Part shown: positions 10,692 through 20,087 of the stretch, piece after piece
Numbering within the stretch: the stretch's first letter is position 1
Layout of the letters: the number at the start of each line of letters is the position of its first letter
Assembly: GCA_903832325.1 (NCBI GenBank)
Contig: CAILBC010000042.1
Span: 1 to 64,000 of the forward strand
From: an uncultured Sphingomonadales bacterium
Lineage (GTDB): Bacteria; Pseudomonadota; Alphaproteobacteria; Sphingomonadales; Sphingomonadaceae
DNA length: 64,000 nucleotides
Reading direction: 5' to 3'
Notes under the pieces: model-generated
What the model saw: only the letters and a program-made list of their open reading frames with translations
Databases searched by the model: none
Told to the model about the DNA's origin: nothing
Translations under genes and position numbers: made by a program

Positions 10692-12647
10692 ATGAGCGAA
10701 GCCTATTCCCGCGCCTGGCAGCGCAGCATGGACGATGGCGATGCCTTCTGGATGGAGGCCGCCGGCGCGATCGACTGGATCACGCCGCCCGCGACAGCCT
10801 TCGATGATCGCGCCGGCTGGTTCCCCGGCGGCACGCTCAACACTTGCGCCAATGCGGTGGACCGGCACATTGCCGCCGGCCGCGGCGATGCGCTGGCGCT
10901 GATCCACGACAGCCCGGTCACGGGCGCGATCACCCGCTTTACGTATGGCCAGCTGGGTGATGAAGTGGGGCGGGTGGCGGCCATGCTCGCGGCGCTGGGC
11001 GTTGCGCGCGGCGATCGCGTGATCCTCTATATGCCGATGATTCCCGAAACGGTGTTTGCCATGCTTGCCTGCGCGCGGCTGGGGGCGATCCATTCGGTGG
11101 TGTTTGGCGGGTTTGCCCCGCTCGAACTGGCAAAGCGCATCGATGATGCCACCCCGCGCGTGCTGCTGGCCGCCTCCTGCGGGATCGAAGGCACGCGCAC
11201 CGTGGCCTATAAACCCATGGTGGATGAGGCGCTGCGCCTGGCGCACCACGCGGTGGACCGCGTGGTGGTGTTTCAGCGCGACCAGGCCCCCGCGCAAATC
11301 CTTGCCCCGCGCGATGTGGCCTGGGCCGATCTGCGCGCGCAAACCCTGCACGATCCGGTGCCCGCGCCCGCCGCGATGGCCGCGGATGATCCGCTCTATG
11401 TGCTCTATACCTCGGGCACCACCGGCACGCCAAAGGGGGTGGTGCGCGAAAATGGCGGGCACGCGGTCGCGCTGGCGTGGTCGATGGCCCATATCTTTGC
11501 GATCGGCGCGGGCGATGTGTTCTGGGCGGCATCGGATGTGGGCTGGGTCGTGGGGCACAGCTATATCGTCTATGCCCCGCTGCTGGTCGGCGCGACCACC
11601 GTGCTGTTCGAAGGAAAGCCGGTGGGCACCCCCGATGCCGGCACATTCTGGCGGGTGATTGCCGCGCACGGGGTAAAAACGTTTTTCACCGCGCCCACCG
11701 CGATCCGCGCCATCCGCAAGGAAGACCCGGAGGCAACGCTGCTCCACGCCATCGGCACCGGGCAATGCCAGGCAATTTTCCTCGCCGGTGAACGCGCCGA
11801 CCCGGATACGATCGCCTGGGCAGAGGCGCATGGCGGCCTGCCGGTGATCGACCACTGGTGGCAGACAGAGCTGGGCTGGCCGGCGCTGGCCACGTGCCTG
11901 GGGCTGGGCGATACGCGGCGGCGGCGCGGCAGCGCGGGTTTCCCTGTGCCCGGATACCGCTTTGCCGTGCTCGATGAGGCGGGCCAGCCCGTGCCCGCCG
12001 GCACCAGCGGCGCGGTCGTGCTGCGCGCGCCGCTGCCGCCCGGCGCGTTCCGCACGCTGTGGAACAACCCGGCCGGGTATGACCGCAATTTCCACACGTT
12101 CCCCGGCTGGTATGAAACCGGTGATGCCGGCTTCATCGATGCCGATGGCCATGTGCACATCATGGGCCGCACCGACGATATCATCAATGTCGCCGGCCAC
12201 CGCCTGTCCACCGGCCAGATGGAACAGATCGTCGCCGCGACCGACGGCGTGGCCGAATGCGCGGTGATCGGCGCCGATGATGCGATAAAGGGCATGATCC
12301 CGGTGGCCTTCGTGGTCGCGCGCAGCGGCCACAATGATCCCGCCACCCTTGCCCGCGCCGTCATCGCCGCCGTCCGCGCCGAACTGGGCGCCGTCGCCGC
12401 GCTGAAAACCGCCCACGTGGTCCCCGCGTTGCCCAAAACGCGATCGGGCAAGACCTTGCGCAACCTCCTGCGCACCATCGCCAATGGCCAGCCCTTTACC
12501 ACCCCGCCCACAATCGAAGACCCCACCGTGCCCGACCGCATCCTGGCCGCGCTGCACGCGCCAGCCGCCCGGCACGCAACCCGGGCGCAAAACTCCGCCG
12601 AAGTTTCCCCAACGAATCCCATTGCAACCCCGCCCGCCCCCCGTTAA
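10692..12647 (+). CDS. prpE: Propionyl-CoA synthetase (PrpE type)
   Basis: 651 residues of the AMP-forming acyl-CoA synthetase family. The SGTTGTPKGVVRENGGHAVA block and VIDHWWQTELGWPALA are closer to PrpE than to Acs, whose version continues GVLHTTGGY. The catalytic, acetylation-regulated lysine is Lys587 in KTRSGKTLRNLL. The ATG at 10692 (MSEAYSRAWQ) matches the family N terminus; the longer frame upstream is created by the 13-bp repeats. It follows the MHS permease by about 140 bp and probably belongs to the same short-chain acid regulon, producing propionyl-CoA from propionate. Confidence 0.9.
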   Translation: MSEAYSRAWQRSMDDGDAFWMEAAGAIDWITPPATAFDDRAGWFPGGTLNTCANAVDRHIAAGRGDALALIHDSPVTGAITRFTYGQLGDEVGRVAAMLAALGVARGDRVILYMPMIPETVFAMLACARLGAIHSVVFGGFAPLELAKRIDDATPRVLLAASCGIEGTRTVAYKPMVDEALRLAHHAVDRVVVFQRDQAPAQILAPRDVAWADLRAQTLHDPVPAPAAMAADDPLYVLYTSGTTGTPKGVVRENGGHAVALAWSMAHIFAIGAGDVFWAASDVGWVVGHSYIVYAPLLVGATTVLFEGKPVGTPDAGTFWRVIAAHGVKTFFTAPTAIRAIRKEDPEATLLHAIGTGQCQAIFLAGERADPDTIAWAEAHGGLPVIDHWWQTELGWPALATCLGLGDTRRRRGSAGFPVPGYRFAVLDEAGQPVPAGTSGAVVLRAPLPPGAFRTLWNNPAGYDRNFHTFPGWYETGDAGFIDADGHVHIMGRTDDIINVAGHRLSTGQMEQIVAATDGVAECAVIGADDAIKGMIPVAFVVARSGHNDPATLARAVIAAVRAELGAVAALKTAHVVPALPKTRSGKTLRNLLRTIANGQPFTTPPTIEDPTVPDRILAALHAPAARHATRAQNSAEVSPTNPIATPPAPR

Positions 12648-12672
12648 AGGCACCCTTCCCGCCCAAGGGCGC

Positions 12673-12748
12673 GCCGCTTTAGCTCAGCAGGTAGAGCACA
12701 TCATTCGTAATGATGGGGTCAGGTGTTCGAGTCACCTAAGCGGCACCA
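12673..12748 (+). tRNA. tRNA-Thr (anticodon CGU), CCA encoded
   Basis: A 76-nt cloverleaf: acceptor GCCGCTT pairs with AAGCGGC, the anticodon stem CATCA/TGATG encloses TTCGTAA with anticodon CGT, and the T loop is TTCGAGT. The discriminator A and CCA are present at 12745-12748. Confidence 0.96.
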
Positions 12749-13330
12749 TTTTTCCCAACCGGTTCGCGCAGCGCTATGCCCCGAACGCATTGTTGGGGAA
12801 CGCTGTGGCTGTTTGACGCAGGGTTGTGGTCCGGTGGTTTGGCAGCAAGCAAGCTGCCTCCGGCGGGAAAGGGCCATCGGCCCTTTCATCCCTGAAATTT
12901 TCTGGATGGGGCGTGATCCGGCCGATGTGACTGGATTTGGCGGACAGGTTCGTGATTGTCGGGTGATGGTGCAATTGTGTGTACTGTCCCCGGAACCCTC
13001 ACGGAACCCGTGCTAGTGCAATTGTGTATACTGTCCCCGGAACCCCCTGTCCCGGAACCCTCACGGAACCCGTGCTAGTGCAATTGTGTATACTGTCCCC
13101 GGAACCCCCTGTCCCCGGAACCCCGGGCCGCCAATGCCCAGCTCCAAGTAAGCTAGCCTTATCCTTGCGAATCATACGGTTGAAGGCACGTTCGGCTGGT
13201 CACGTGGGAAGCATAAGGCCAAAGTGGGTTTCGCCTGCACCAGCCGCCCAAGTGGGTCGTTTCTGGGTCAAGTTTGCCATGTTGCAAGGCATCGCGAAGC
13301 GGCCGCTCAGCAGGCACAGCACAGTGCCGT
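12749..13330. other. Gene-free spacer with hairpins and REP-like repeats
   Basis: No reading frame here resembles a protein. It holds two hairpins (12841-12858, GGCAGC/GCTGCC; 12867-12887, GAAAGGGCC/GGCCCTTTC), one of which may end the tRNA transcript, and the triple REP-like repeat at 12968-13124. Composition falls in GC toward the accessory gene that follows. Confidence 0.6.
12968..13124. repeat. Three direct copies of a REP-like element
   Basis: Copies start at 12968, 13016 and 13078 with GTGCAATTGTGTATACTGTC followed by CCCGGAACC; copies 1 and 2 also share TCACGGAACCCGTGCTA. The inverse, GGTTCCGGGGACAGTATAC, resembles REP sequences associated with RAYT (Y1 transposase) genes, from my general knowledge of such repeats. 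No RAYT gene lies nearby. Confidence 0.7.
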
Positions 13331-15442
13331 TCAACCAAGAACCAAGCTCCTCCTCCAATCATCGGCTAGCACTTCACTAGATGTTCCAGGCAGCTTCAAC
13401 CGCCAATCCATCCACCCATTCCGACTTGTGCCTGTTACCAAGCGTGAGGCTGCCGTGAAAGTGGAGGCCGTCCCGTCAAATCCCTCGATCTGCATTCCCC
13501 CATCTACGATCACGCCTTTCCAAGTTTTGTCAGCATAGCGAAAGCGGCATTCGGTATCGATCGGAGGAAGGCCAGCGGCCAAGACAATCCCACTGCTTGA
13601 GCTGGTCGGTAGCGTCCCCTCCGGCCTCTCCGGTGCAATCCAAACTGCACGGGCTACCTCGAATAGCGCCTGACCACGTTCCGTAACGGCTTCTTCGTCC
13701 CAGATTTGGTAGGCGGCCAATTCCCGGTTGAGAGCGAGCGACGAGTGGGCGCGAACAGCGGGCATCTTAACGTCGAAAGGGCCGTTGGAAACCGACGCAT
13801 TGAGGCTGTGGGTTAACAGCGTCAGATTGCCCAATTTGTTGATGCACATACTCCGGGCGATCTCGTGGTCCACCGCACCCAATATGTCGACCTCGCCTTC
13901 TGCTGGGGGAACAGGCCAGCTATCGCGCCACGATTGCGGCATGATATGTTCGATGGTCAGGGTTGAATGGATTTCAATGTTCTCATTCAAGAGCGACCGC
14001 TTGCGTTGCTCGATGCCTTCGAAAATCAGGCGTAAGCGGGGCTGCCTCGCATTCTTGTATTGATCCCTGCCAAGCCAGCCGTTTCGGAATTCGGCGTCGT
14101 CGGGCCATCGATCAATGTCGGATGTCCGGGCCGACAGATATTCCCGCAAGTTGGTGCCGATGTCGCCTTCCGCTTTGCGCAGTCGATCAATAGTGCCGAC
14201 GAAAAACCGATTGTAGTTCTTGGTGGTCAAACCGCATACATCGCGGCGAAGGATGTAGCTTTTCAGCGACCCAAGCGCGTCCGCCAGCGCCTGCTCATCT
14301 GCAATGGCATTGGCAAGATAAATCACCAAAGGCATGGCGGTGGACACGTCGAAGGCTTCGGCAAACTTGCCAAACTGGCCCAAGGCATCATCTTTGGATT
14401 GCTCGAACAGCCTCCGCTCAATCGCCGCCGTTGCCGAAATGGATTTCAGTTCATCCTCGGTAGAGGTGAATAGCTGCTGGGTCAGAACCCATTTCCGATA
14501 CACATCGAACAATCCGTCAGCCGACACTAAATCCGCCAAGTGCATGGATAGATGATCGGTCAGCAACCAAACCAACCGGGGCCGGAACAAGCGCCCTCGT
14601 GAAGCTTGAGCCTGCCAAAATGAGCCATCCAATGGGAGCCAGTGCGTCGCATACAGCTTGTCGATGTTGAGTGAGCCGGACGATTGCCCCAAGCCCTTGG
14701 CGCGCTGGAATATGAAATTCCGCATGAGGTCGCCGGGCGTCAATTCCACGCCTCGGCTGTTCAGAGTTTCAAAAATCGTCTGAGGATCGTCGCCGCCTTC
14801 AAGTTCGATGGAAACGACCGCAAGCCCTTCCTTCAACGCCTCGAAAAGGCCCTCCAGGCGATGTTCTTCATATTCGCCGCCACCCGGCGAGACATGCTCG
14901 CGTATGCGCCGCAGGAAGTAGGCGTGGGCCTCGGTTGATCGCCTGACATAGTTCGCTTCGTCAATCGAAGCCGCCTCAATCTCTGACGGGTCTGCGGTCG
15001 GATCAATGAGCGCCACAAAGGCACGACGATCAGTCAGGGACGGCCAAAGCTTATACCGTTCGACCTGGGGGCTATCCATAACGCCGCTGTTCAACAGGTA
15101 TTCTTGGATTTCAGCACCGTATGCCGATCCAAACTCGGTCGCCACGTCACGCAGGGCGGAGAGCAGGATTTGGAATGTGGTCAACCGTTGCTGGCCGTCG
15201 ATTATTTCGTAGGCTTGCACCTGTCTGCCGAACGTCTTGATTTGGCTGATGACGATTGCGCCCATGAAATGGGGCGTAAGCGTTGTCCGGTCGGTATTGA
15301 TCCGGTCAACGGCCCGCTCGATGTCGTCCCATAGCAATTCAAGCTGAGCAATCGGCCATGCGTATTGCCGCTGATAGAGGGGTATGAGGTATCGCTTCTT
15401 GCCGTCGAAAAGATCGACGATTGATCGTGTAAACGGCTTCAC
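13331..15442 (-). CDS. GmrSD-like DUF262/DUF1524 nuclease with RAMA-like C-terminal domain
   Basis: 703 residues. The N-terminal DUF262 (ParB-like NTPase) fold shows IPLYQRQYAW (20-29) and IDGQQRLTT (82-90). The DUF1524 HNH-type nuclease shows IEHIMPQSW (~495-505) and NKLGNLTLLTHSLNAS. This single-chain S+D layout is that of type IV, modification-dependent restriction proteins such as GmrSD. The last ~85 residues (TFTAASRLVTGTSRNGWMDW) resemble RAMA/DUF4357 domains, proposed to recognise modified DNA. I choose GTG 15442 because AGGGGG lies upstream; the TTG at 15466 has no such site. Codon use and lower GC suggest horizontal acquisition; it has no partner gene. Likely anti-phage. Confidence 0.85.
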   Translation of the reverse strand: MKPFTRSIVDLFDGKKRYLIPLYQRQYAWPIAQLELLWDDIERAVDRINTDRTTLTPHFMGAIVISQIKTFGRQVQAYEIIDGQQRLTTFQILLSALRDVATEFGSAYGAEIQEYLLNSGVMDSPQVERYKLWPSLTDRRAFVALIDPTADPSEIEAASIDEANYVRRSTEAHAYFLRRIREHVSPGGGEYEEHRLEGLFEALKEGLAVVSIELEGGDDPQTIFETLNSRGVELTPGDLMRNFIFQRAKGLGQSSGSLNIDKLYATHWLPLDGSFWQAQASRGRLFRPRLVWLLTDHLSMHLADLVSADGLFDVYRKWVLTQQLFTSTEDELKSISATAAIERRLFEQSKDDALGQFGKFAEAFDVSTAMPLVIYLANAIADEQALADALGSLKSYILRRDVCGLTTKNYNRFFVGTIDRLRKAEGDIGTNLREYLSARTSDIDRWPDDAEFRNGWLGRDQYKNARQPRLRLIFEGIEQRKRSLLNENIEIHSTLTIEHIMPQSWRDSWPVPPAEGEVDILGAVDHEIARSMCINKLGNLTLLTHSLNASVSNGPFDVKMPAVRAHSSLALNRELAAYQIWDEEAVTERGQALFEVARAVWIAPERPEGTLPTSSSSGIVLAAGLPPIDTECRFRYADKTWKGVIVDGGMQIEGFDGTASTFTAASRLVTGTSRNGWMDWRLKLPGTSSEVLADDWRRSLVLG

Positions 15443-15536
15443 CTGCTGCCCCCTAACCTTGTTCAATCAGATCGTGTCCCAACGCGTGGTGTAGCTTTTC
15501 GGAGCCACCGCGATTTTCGGCGTCAGATTGAGCCGG

Positions 15537-15793
15537 TCATGTGCCGGGCACAGCCGACAGCACGACGATAGGGTTATCGCTGAGCGGTGCCATGGTTTCA
15601 AGCGACATGTAGCGACCGCGCTGGACTGCCCATTCGTCGTTTTGTTCGAGCAGGATGGCGCCGATCAGGCGGGTTATGCTGGCCTCATTGGGGAAGATGC
15701 CGACGACATTGGTGCGGCGCTTGATCTCGCCGTTGAGCCTCTCGATGGGGTTGGTGCTGTAAAGTTTGGCGCGGTGTTCCTTGGGGAAGGCCC
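15537..15793 (-). pseudogene. Remnant of IS256-family transposase, C-terminal ~85 codons
   Basis: On the minus strand the frame reads KEHRAKLYSTNPIERLNGEI, then KRRTNVVGIFPNEASITRLI and LLEQNDEWAVQRGRYMSLET, the well-conserved C terminus of IS256/Mutator transposases. It ends at a normal stop (15537). Upstream of AFPKEHR the frame meets a stop and the catalytic DDE region is missing, so only a fragment survives, 26 bp from the 3' end of the repeat-protein gene. No terminal inverted repeat is recognisable. Confidence 0.88.
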
Positions 15794-15818
15794 TTCGTGA
15801 CGCTCATGCACGTTGGTA

Positions 15819-17936
15819 TTACACAAAGCGTGCGTTGGTGGAGGACAGGCTGGCCAGGGTCACGTTTTTCAGCGTGATCGTGTCTGTGGCATCGAGCGTG
15901 ATCACCACGTCGCTGCCCACTTGCGCCGATGCGCCCAGCAGGTGGGCCCAATCGGCGAAGGCGGTGGTGGAAAATTGCAGCACGTCGCTGGCGGCGGCAA
16001 AGCCGTTCACGGTTTCGCTGCCGAATGCTGCACCGAATGCAAACGTGTCGTTGCCGGCGCCGCCGTTCAGCGTGTCGCCCGCGCCGCCGATCAGCGTGTC
16101 ACCCCCGGCGGCGGCGGCGTTCAGCACCTGGGTGCCGGCGCTGCCGTCGAGCGTGATGCCGCTGGTGAGCGCGGTCAGCGTTTCGCCCGCCGCGCCGACC
16201 ACGGCCACGGCATGGGGGCCGGTGATCAGCGCCAGCACAGCGGCATCGTTGGCATATTGCGTGTTGGTCAGCGACAGCAGCGGGGTGCCGCCATCGGTGA
16301 GCGCAATGCCGGTGATCAGGTTTTTGGCGGCCATCGCCTCCAGCGCATCGATCGCGGCGACCACGGCCGCGGCGCTGTCGCTGATGCCCAGCGTGGTGCC
16401 GGTGGTCAGCGCAAAGGCGGGCAAGGCACCAAGCTGCGTGGCGCCGGCCACAGACAGCACCACCGACCCATCGAGATTTACAGCGGTCGCCACCGCGATG
16501 CCCGCGGCATTGGCCGGCAGCAGCAGATTGGCGGCGTTGTCGATCACGGTCAGCGTGCCGATCACTTGCGTGCCGACATGAAACCCGTGCAGCGCGGTCA
16601 GTTCGGTGGCAACCGCCGCGGTTGTGGTGGCATCGCCGGTCAGCCGTACGGCCGTTGCGAGCGCAAGGCCGGTGGCATTGGCGCTGTCGAGCAGATTGGC
16701 CAGGGTATCCGATACCAGGAACGGCACCCCCGGCGCGAGCGACCAGTGCGTCAGCGTGGCGAACAGATCGGCCTGCGCGGCGCTGACATATTTGCCGCCG
16801 GTGATGACAACCGAAGTGCCCAGCGCAAAGCCGGCGGCATTGGCCAGATCGATCAGGTTCACGGCATTGTCGCGCACTTCCAGCGTGGCGCCGGGGGCGA
16901 ACGATATGCCGTGAAACCCGGCCAGCCGCGTGGCGCGCGCGGCGTTGACCACATTGGCGCCGGTGATCGTGACTGTTGTGGCGGCGGCAACCCCGGCGGC
17001 ACTGCCGGGCAGGAGCAGCGCATTGGCACTGTCTGCCACGGTCAGCGTGGCGCCGCTGGCCAGCGCAAACTTGTGCAGCCGGGCCAGGGCCTTGGCCTGC
17101 GCGGCGGTTACCGTGTTGTCCCCGATAAGAGTTACGCCCAGCGCCCGGCCCGCGGCGGTGATATTGGCGGCATTCAGCAGATTGGCGGCGTTGTCGCTGA
17201 TCAGCAGCGTGGTCCCGCCATTGGGTTTGAACCCGTGCAGCGCCAACAGCGCGGTGGCCTGCGCGGCGGTGACTGCGCTGCCCGGGCCGGTGCCGGTCAG
17301 CGTGATTTGCGTCGCGTTGGCCAGCGCGGCGGCATTGGCCGGGTTCAGCAGGGCGGCCACGCTGTCGGAAATCGCCAGCTTGGCCCCGGTGGCGAGCGCA
17401 AAACCGGGCAGCGCGGCCAGCGATAGGGCCAGGCTCACCGGCCCGGCATTGGCCGTGCCGAACAGCAGCACCGTTGTGGCGAGCCCCAGGCTGGCGGTGT
17501 TTGCCAGCAGGGTTGCGGCATTGCCCGAAACCTGCAGCGTGGCGCCGCTGGCGAGCGACAGATGCGCGATCGCGGCCAGCTTTGTCGCCTGCGCCACAGT
17601 CACGGCATTGGCACCGGTGAGCAAAACCGTGGTGGCGAGTGTCAACAGGCTGGCATTGGCAGGGTTGATCAGATTGGTCGCGCTATCGGCGATGGTCAGC
17701 GTTGCCGGGGCGGTAATCGTGAAATTTCGCAGCAGGGTGAGCGATCGGGCTTCGGCAATGGTGGTCACATTGGCGGTCCCGGTCAATTGCACCGAGGCAA
17801 TCCCGCTGGCCAGTTGCAGCGCGGTCAGCCCGCTGAGCGCGGCAAGCAGATTGGCGGCGGTGTCGGCCACCGTTTGCGGGCCGATTGCCGGGTTGGCCGT
17901 GTGATTGGCAATCGCCTGTGCCGCCGTGACTGCCAT
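15819..17936 (-). CDS. Secreted repeat protein with RTX-type C terminus (type I secretion candidate)
   Basis: 705 residues built from about ten degenerate repeats of ~54 residues. Each holds an A-Q-A-x-x-L-A-x-L-H-G-F-type helix, GATL-x-V-S/A-D-x-A-A-N-L-L and AxAxGLALATxVxLTG. A C-terminal part carries two calcium-binding nonapeptide-like motifs (GGAGDTLNG, GAGNDTFAF) and ends DTITLKNVTLASLSSTNARF-V, typical of hemolysin-type calcium-binding proteins exported by type I systems. There is no N-terminal signal peptide, as expected for that route. I start at ATG 17936 (MAVTAAQAIA); the longer frame to 18101 is not repeat-like. No type I ABC transporter lies in the window. A surface or biofilm role is inference. 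Confidence 0.75.
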   Translation of the reverse strand: MAVTAAQAIANHTANPAIGPQTVADTAANLLAALSGLTALQLASGIASVQLTGTANVTTIAEARSLTLLRNFTITAPATLTIADSATNLINPANASLLTLATTVLLTGANAVTVAQATKLAAIAHLSLASGATLQVSGNAATLLANTASLGLATTVLLFGTANAGPVSLALSLAALPGFALATGAKLAISDSVAALLNPANAAALANATQITLTGTGPGSAVTAAQATALLALHGFKPNGGTTLLISDNAANLLNAANITAAGRALGVTLIGDNTVTAAQAKALARLHKFALASGATLTVADSANALLLPGSAAGVAAATTVTITGANVVNAARATRLAGFHGISFAPGATLEVRDNAVNLIDLANAAGFALGTSVVITGGKYVSAAQADLFATLTHWSLAPGVPFLVSDTLANLLDSANATGLALATAVRLTGDATTTAAVATELTALHGFHVGTQVIGTLTVIDNAANLLLPANAAGIAVATAVNLDGSVVLSVAGATQLGALPAFALTTGTTLGISDSAAAVVAAIDALEAMAAKNLITGIALTDGGTPLLSLTNTQYANDAAVLALITGPHAVAVVGAAGETLTALTSGITLDGSAGTQVLNAAAAGGDTLIGGAGDTLNGGAGNDTFAFGAAFGSETVNGFAAASDVLQFSTTAFADWAHLLGASAQVGSDVVITLDATDTITLKNVTLASLSSTNARFV

Positions 17937-18222
17937 GTCCGTCAATCCCTGTTCCCGTTCCGGCCAAACGCAGTGCGGCCAGTCTTGCTTTGACCCGGTT
18001 TTCATTGCAGTTTCGAGAATGGGCGCAGCGCATCGGGCATTGCCGGTGTGCACCATGACGAATTGGCAATTTGCCCCAAAGATCATATGTGCTGCATACA
18101 AAAGCTGTTACGGCGGTGGCCTGTAAGGGTCATGATCTGCAAAAGTGTTGGCGTGCGCTGCGATGCGCGGCATGCCGTACGACAAAGCTGGGTCATCAAA
18201 AAAACCATCGGGGGCAATCGAC

Positions 18223-19992
18223 ATGCGGCATCCATTCACCGATTTGCGGGCGCGGCGGGCTGTTGCGTTTTCCGGCGCGCTGGCATGTGCGGTGCTGGCG
18301 CTGGGCGCGGCGCCGGCGCTGGCCGCGCCCGATGCACGGGCCGCTGCGGCTCCGGCAACCCATGGCCCCGCAATCGATCGCGATCTGACCGAAATTTCGG
18401 TGCCCCGCCTTCACGCGCTTTATGATCGGCATGTCTATACCGTGCGCCAGGTGGTCGATTGGTATCTGGCGCGGATTGCGCGCTACAATCCGATCTATCA
18501 CCCGGTGGAACAGGTCTTTGCCGACGAGGCCCGCGCGCTGGCCGACCGGCAGGATGCCGCCGGCGGCCCCAGCGCCGCGCATGGCCCGCTGTGGGGCGTG
18601 CCGATCGTGATCAAGGCGAACACCAGCATTGCCGGCAAAGTCACCACCGATGGCTGGGATGGCTATACCATTGCCGGGCACGAGTTGCTGGCCCCGCGCG
18701 ATGCCACGGTGGTTGCGCGGCTGAAGGCGGCGGGCGCAATCATCATCGGGCACACCAACATGCCCGATTTCGCCAATGCCGATACCAATCGGTCAAGCTC
18801 GTTCGGGCGCACCGGCAATGCCTATGACGTGCGGTTTTCGCCGGGTGGATCGTCGGGCGGCACGGTCACCGCGGTCTCGTCGAATCTGGCGATGCTGGGC
18901 AATGGCACCGATACCGGAAATTCGATCCGCATGCCCGCCGGCACCAGCGCGCTGGTCGGGGTGTTCCCCACGCGCGGGCTGGTCAGCATTGCCGGCATCG
19001 CGCCGCTTGACTGGCTGCTCGACAATACCGGGCCGATCGCGCGCAATGTTACCGATGCGGCAATCGCGCTGGGGGTGATGGCGGGCGAAGACCCGCAGGA
19101 CCCGGTCACCATCGGATCGGCCGCAAAGGCGCAGGCCGGGCCCTATACCGCCTATCTGAAGGCCGATGCGCTGAAGGGGAAACGGTTTGGCGTGCCCGCG
19201 TTCATCCTGCAGGGCCTGGGCATTCCGTTTCATGGCATTCCCGCCGTGGTGCCCGATGGCGCCGCCGCGCGCGCGGCCGCCAATGCCGCCATCCCGCTTG
19301 ATCCGCGCACCCGCGCCGCGTTCATGAAGGCGATCGATGATCTGCGCGCGCTGGGCGCCACGGTGGTGATCGATGATACCATCCTGCCCGCCGATTTTGC
19401 CCGCGCCGCCACGCGCATCGCGACTTATCCTTATGTGCGCGAAGGCACCGATGCCTTTCTGGCGGCGTTCGGCCCGGCGCAATACCATTCCAGCAGCGAA
19501 TACGAACGGGTGATGGGCCAGCCGCTGGGCGCCTCGATCATCGGCACAGAGCCCAACAATGCGCAATTCCTGGCCGGTGACATAGCGATCCGCCAGCGGC
19601 TGGTGGAAACCGATCCCGAGGCGGAACGCAATCTGCATGCCCCGCGCCGCCAGGTCATGGCGCAATATCTGGCCACGATGGATCGGCTCCATCTGGATGG
19701 CTATGTCTATCCGGCGATCCAGATGCCCCCGGTCGATGAAACCATGCCGCAAAACGGCGGGCTGAGCGATGGCCCGCATTCGGCGACAAGCTGGGTCAAC
19801 ATGCTGGGCGTGCCGGCGGTGGTCGTGCCCGGCGGATTTTACGAAAGCGGGCTTCCGTTCGGGCTGGAAATTTCCGGGCGGCCGTTCCGCGATGGTGATG
19901 TGCTGGGCTTTGCCTATGCCTATGAACAGGGCACGCATCATCGCCATCCGCCGGTGCTGGTGGACCAGGGCCTGCTGCCCGACGCGCACTGA
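18223..19992 (+). CDS. Exported amidase (amidase-signature family)
   Basis: 589 residues with a signal peptide (AVAFSGALACAVLALGAAPALAA). The amidase-signature triad is visible: Lys131 in VIKANTSIAGK, cis-Ser210 in SPGGSSGG, and nucleophile Ser234 in GTDTGNSIRMPA. The family hydrolyses amide bonds of varied substrates, and the exact one cannot be read here. ATG 18223 is chosen because GGGGG precedes it by ~10 nt and the signal peptide begins there. The TonB receptor gene starts ~95 bp downstream, so uptake of the substrate or product through that receptor is possible. Confidence 0.85.
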   Translation: MRHPFTDLRARRAVAFSGALACAVLALGAAPALAAPDARAAAAPATHGPAIDRDLTEISVPRLHALYDRHVYTVRQVVDWYLARIARYNPIYHPVEQVFADEARALADRQDAAGGPSAAHGPLWGVPIVIKANTSIAGKVTTDGWDGYTIAGHELLAPRDATVVARLKAAGAIIIGHTNMPDFANADTNRSSSFGRTGNAYDVRFSPGGSSGGTVTAVSSNLAMLGNGTDTGNSIRMPAGTSALVGVFPTRGLVSIAGIAPLDWLLDNTGPIARNVTDAAIALGVMAGEDPQDPVTIGSAAKAQAGPYTAYLKADALKGKRFGVPAFILQGLGIPFHGIPAVVPDGAAARAAANAAIPLDPRTRAAFMKAIDDLRALGATVVIDDTILPADFARAATRIATYPYVREGTDAFLAAFGPAQYHSSSEYERVMGQPLGASIIGTEPNNAQFLAGDIAIRQRLVETDPEAERNLHAPRRQVMAQYLATMDRLHLDGYVYPAIQMPPVDETMPQNGGLSDGPHSATSWVNMLGVPAVVVPGGFYESGLPFGLEISGRPFRDGDVLGFAYAYEQGTHHRHPPVLVDQGLLPDAH

Positions 19993-20087
19993 ATTCGTTG
20001 TTCCCGATCCGTGTTTTCCCCGCGCGCGCATGAGGGTGCGCGTGCGGGGGTGATCCCCAACCAGGCGTTTCTTTAAGGGAGAATACC

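Noticed and set aside
8979..12653. 1224-codon open frame on the minus strand
   Set aside because: It is antisense to the MHS permease and prpE. Its product is a His/Arg/Gly-rich string without any domain, as expected from a high-GC shadow frame.
12968..13124. Possible CRISPR array
   Set aside because: There are only three copies, the intervening lengths differ, parts of the spacers are themselves repeats and no cas gene is near.
12673..15818. tRNA-Thr as the attachment site of the restriction island
   Set aside because: I looked for a second copy of the tRNA-Thr 3' end downstream to 18 kb and saw none, and no integrase is present.
15813..17426. 537-codon plus-strand frame rich in Gly, Arg and Gln
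   Set aside because: It is the antisense of the repeat protein and only mirrors its DNA repeats.
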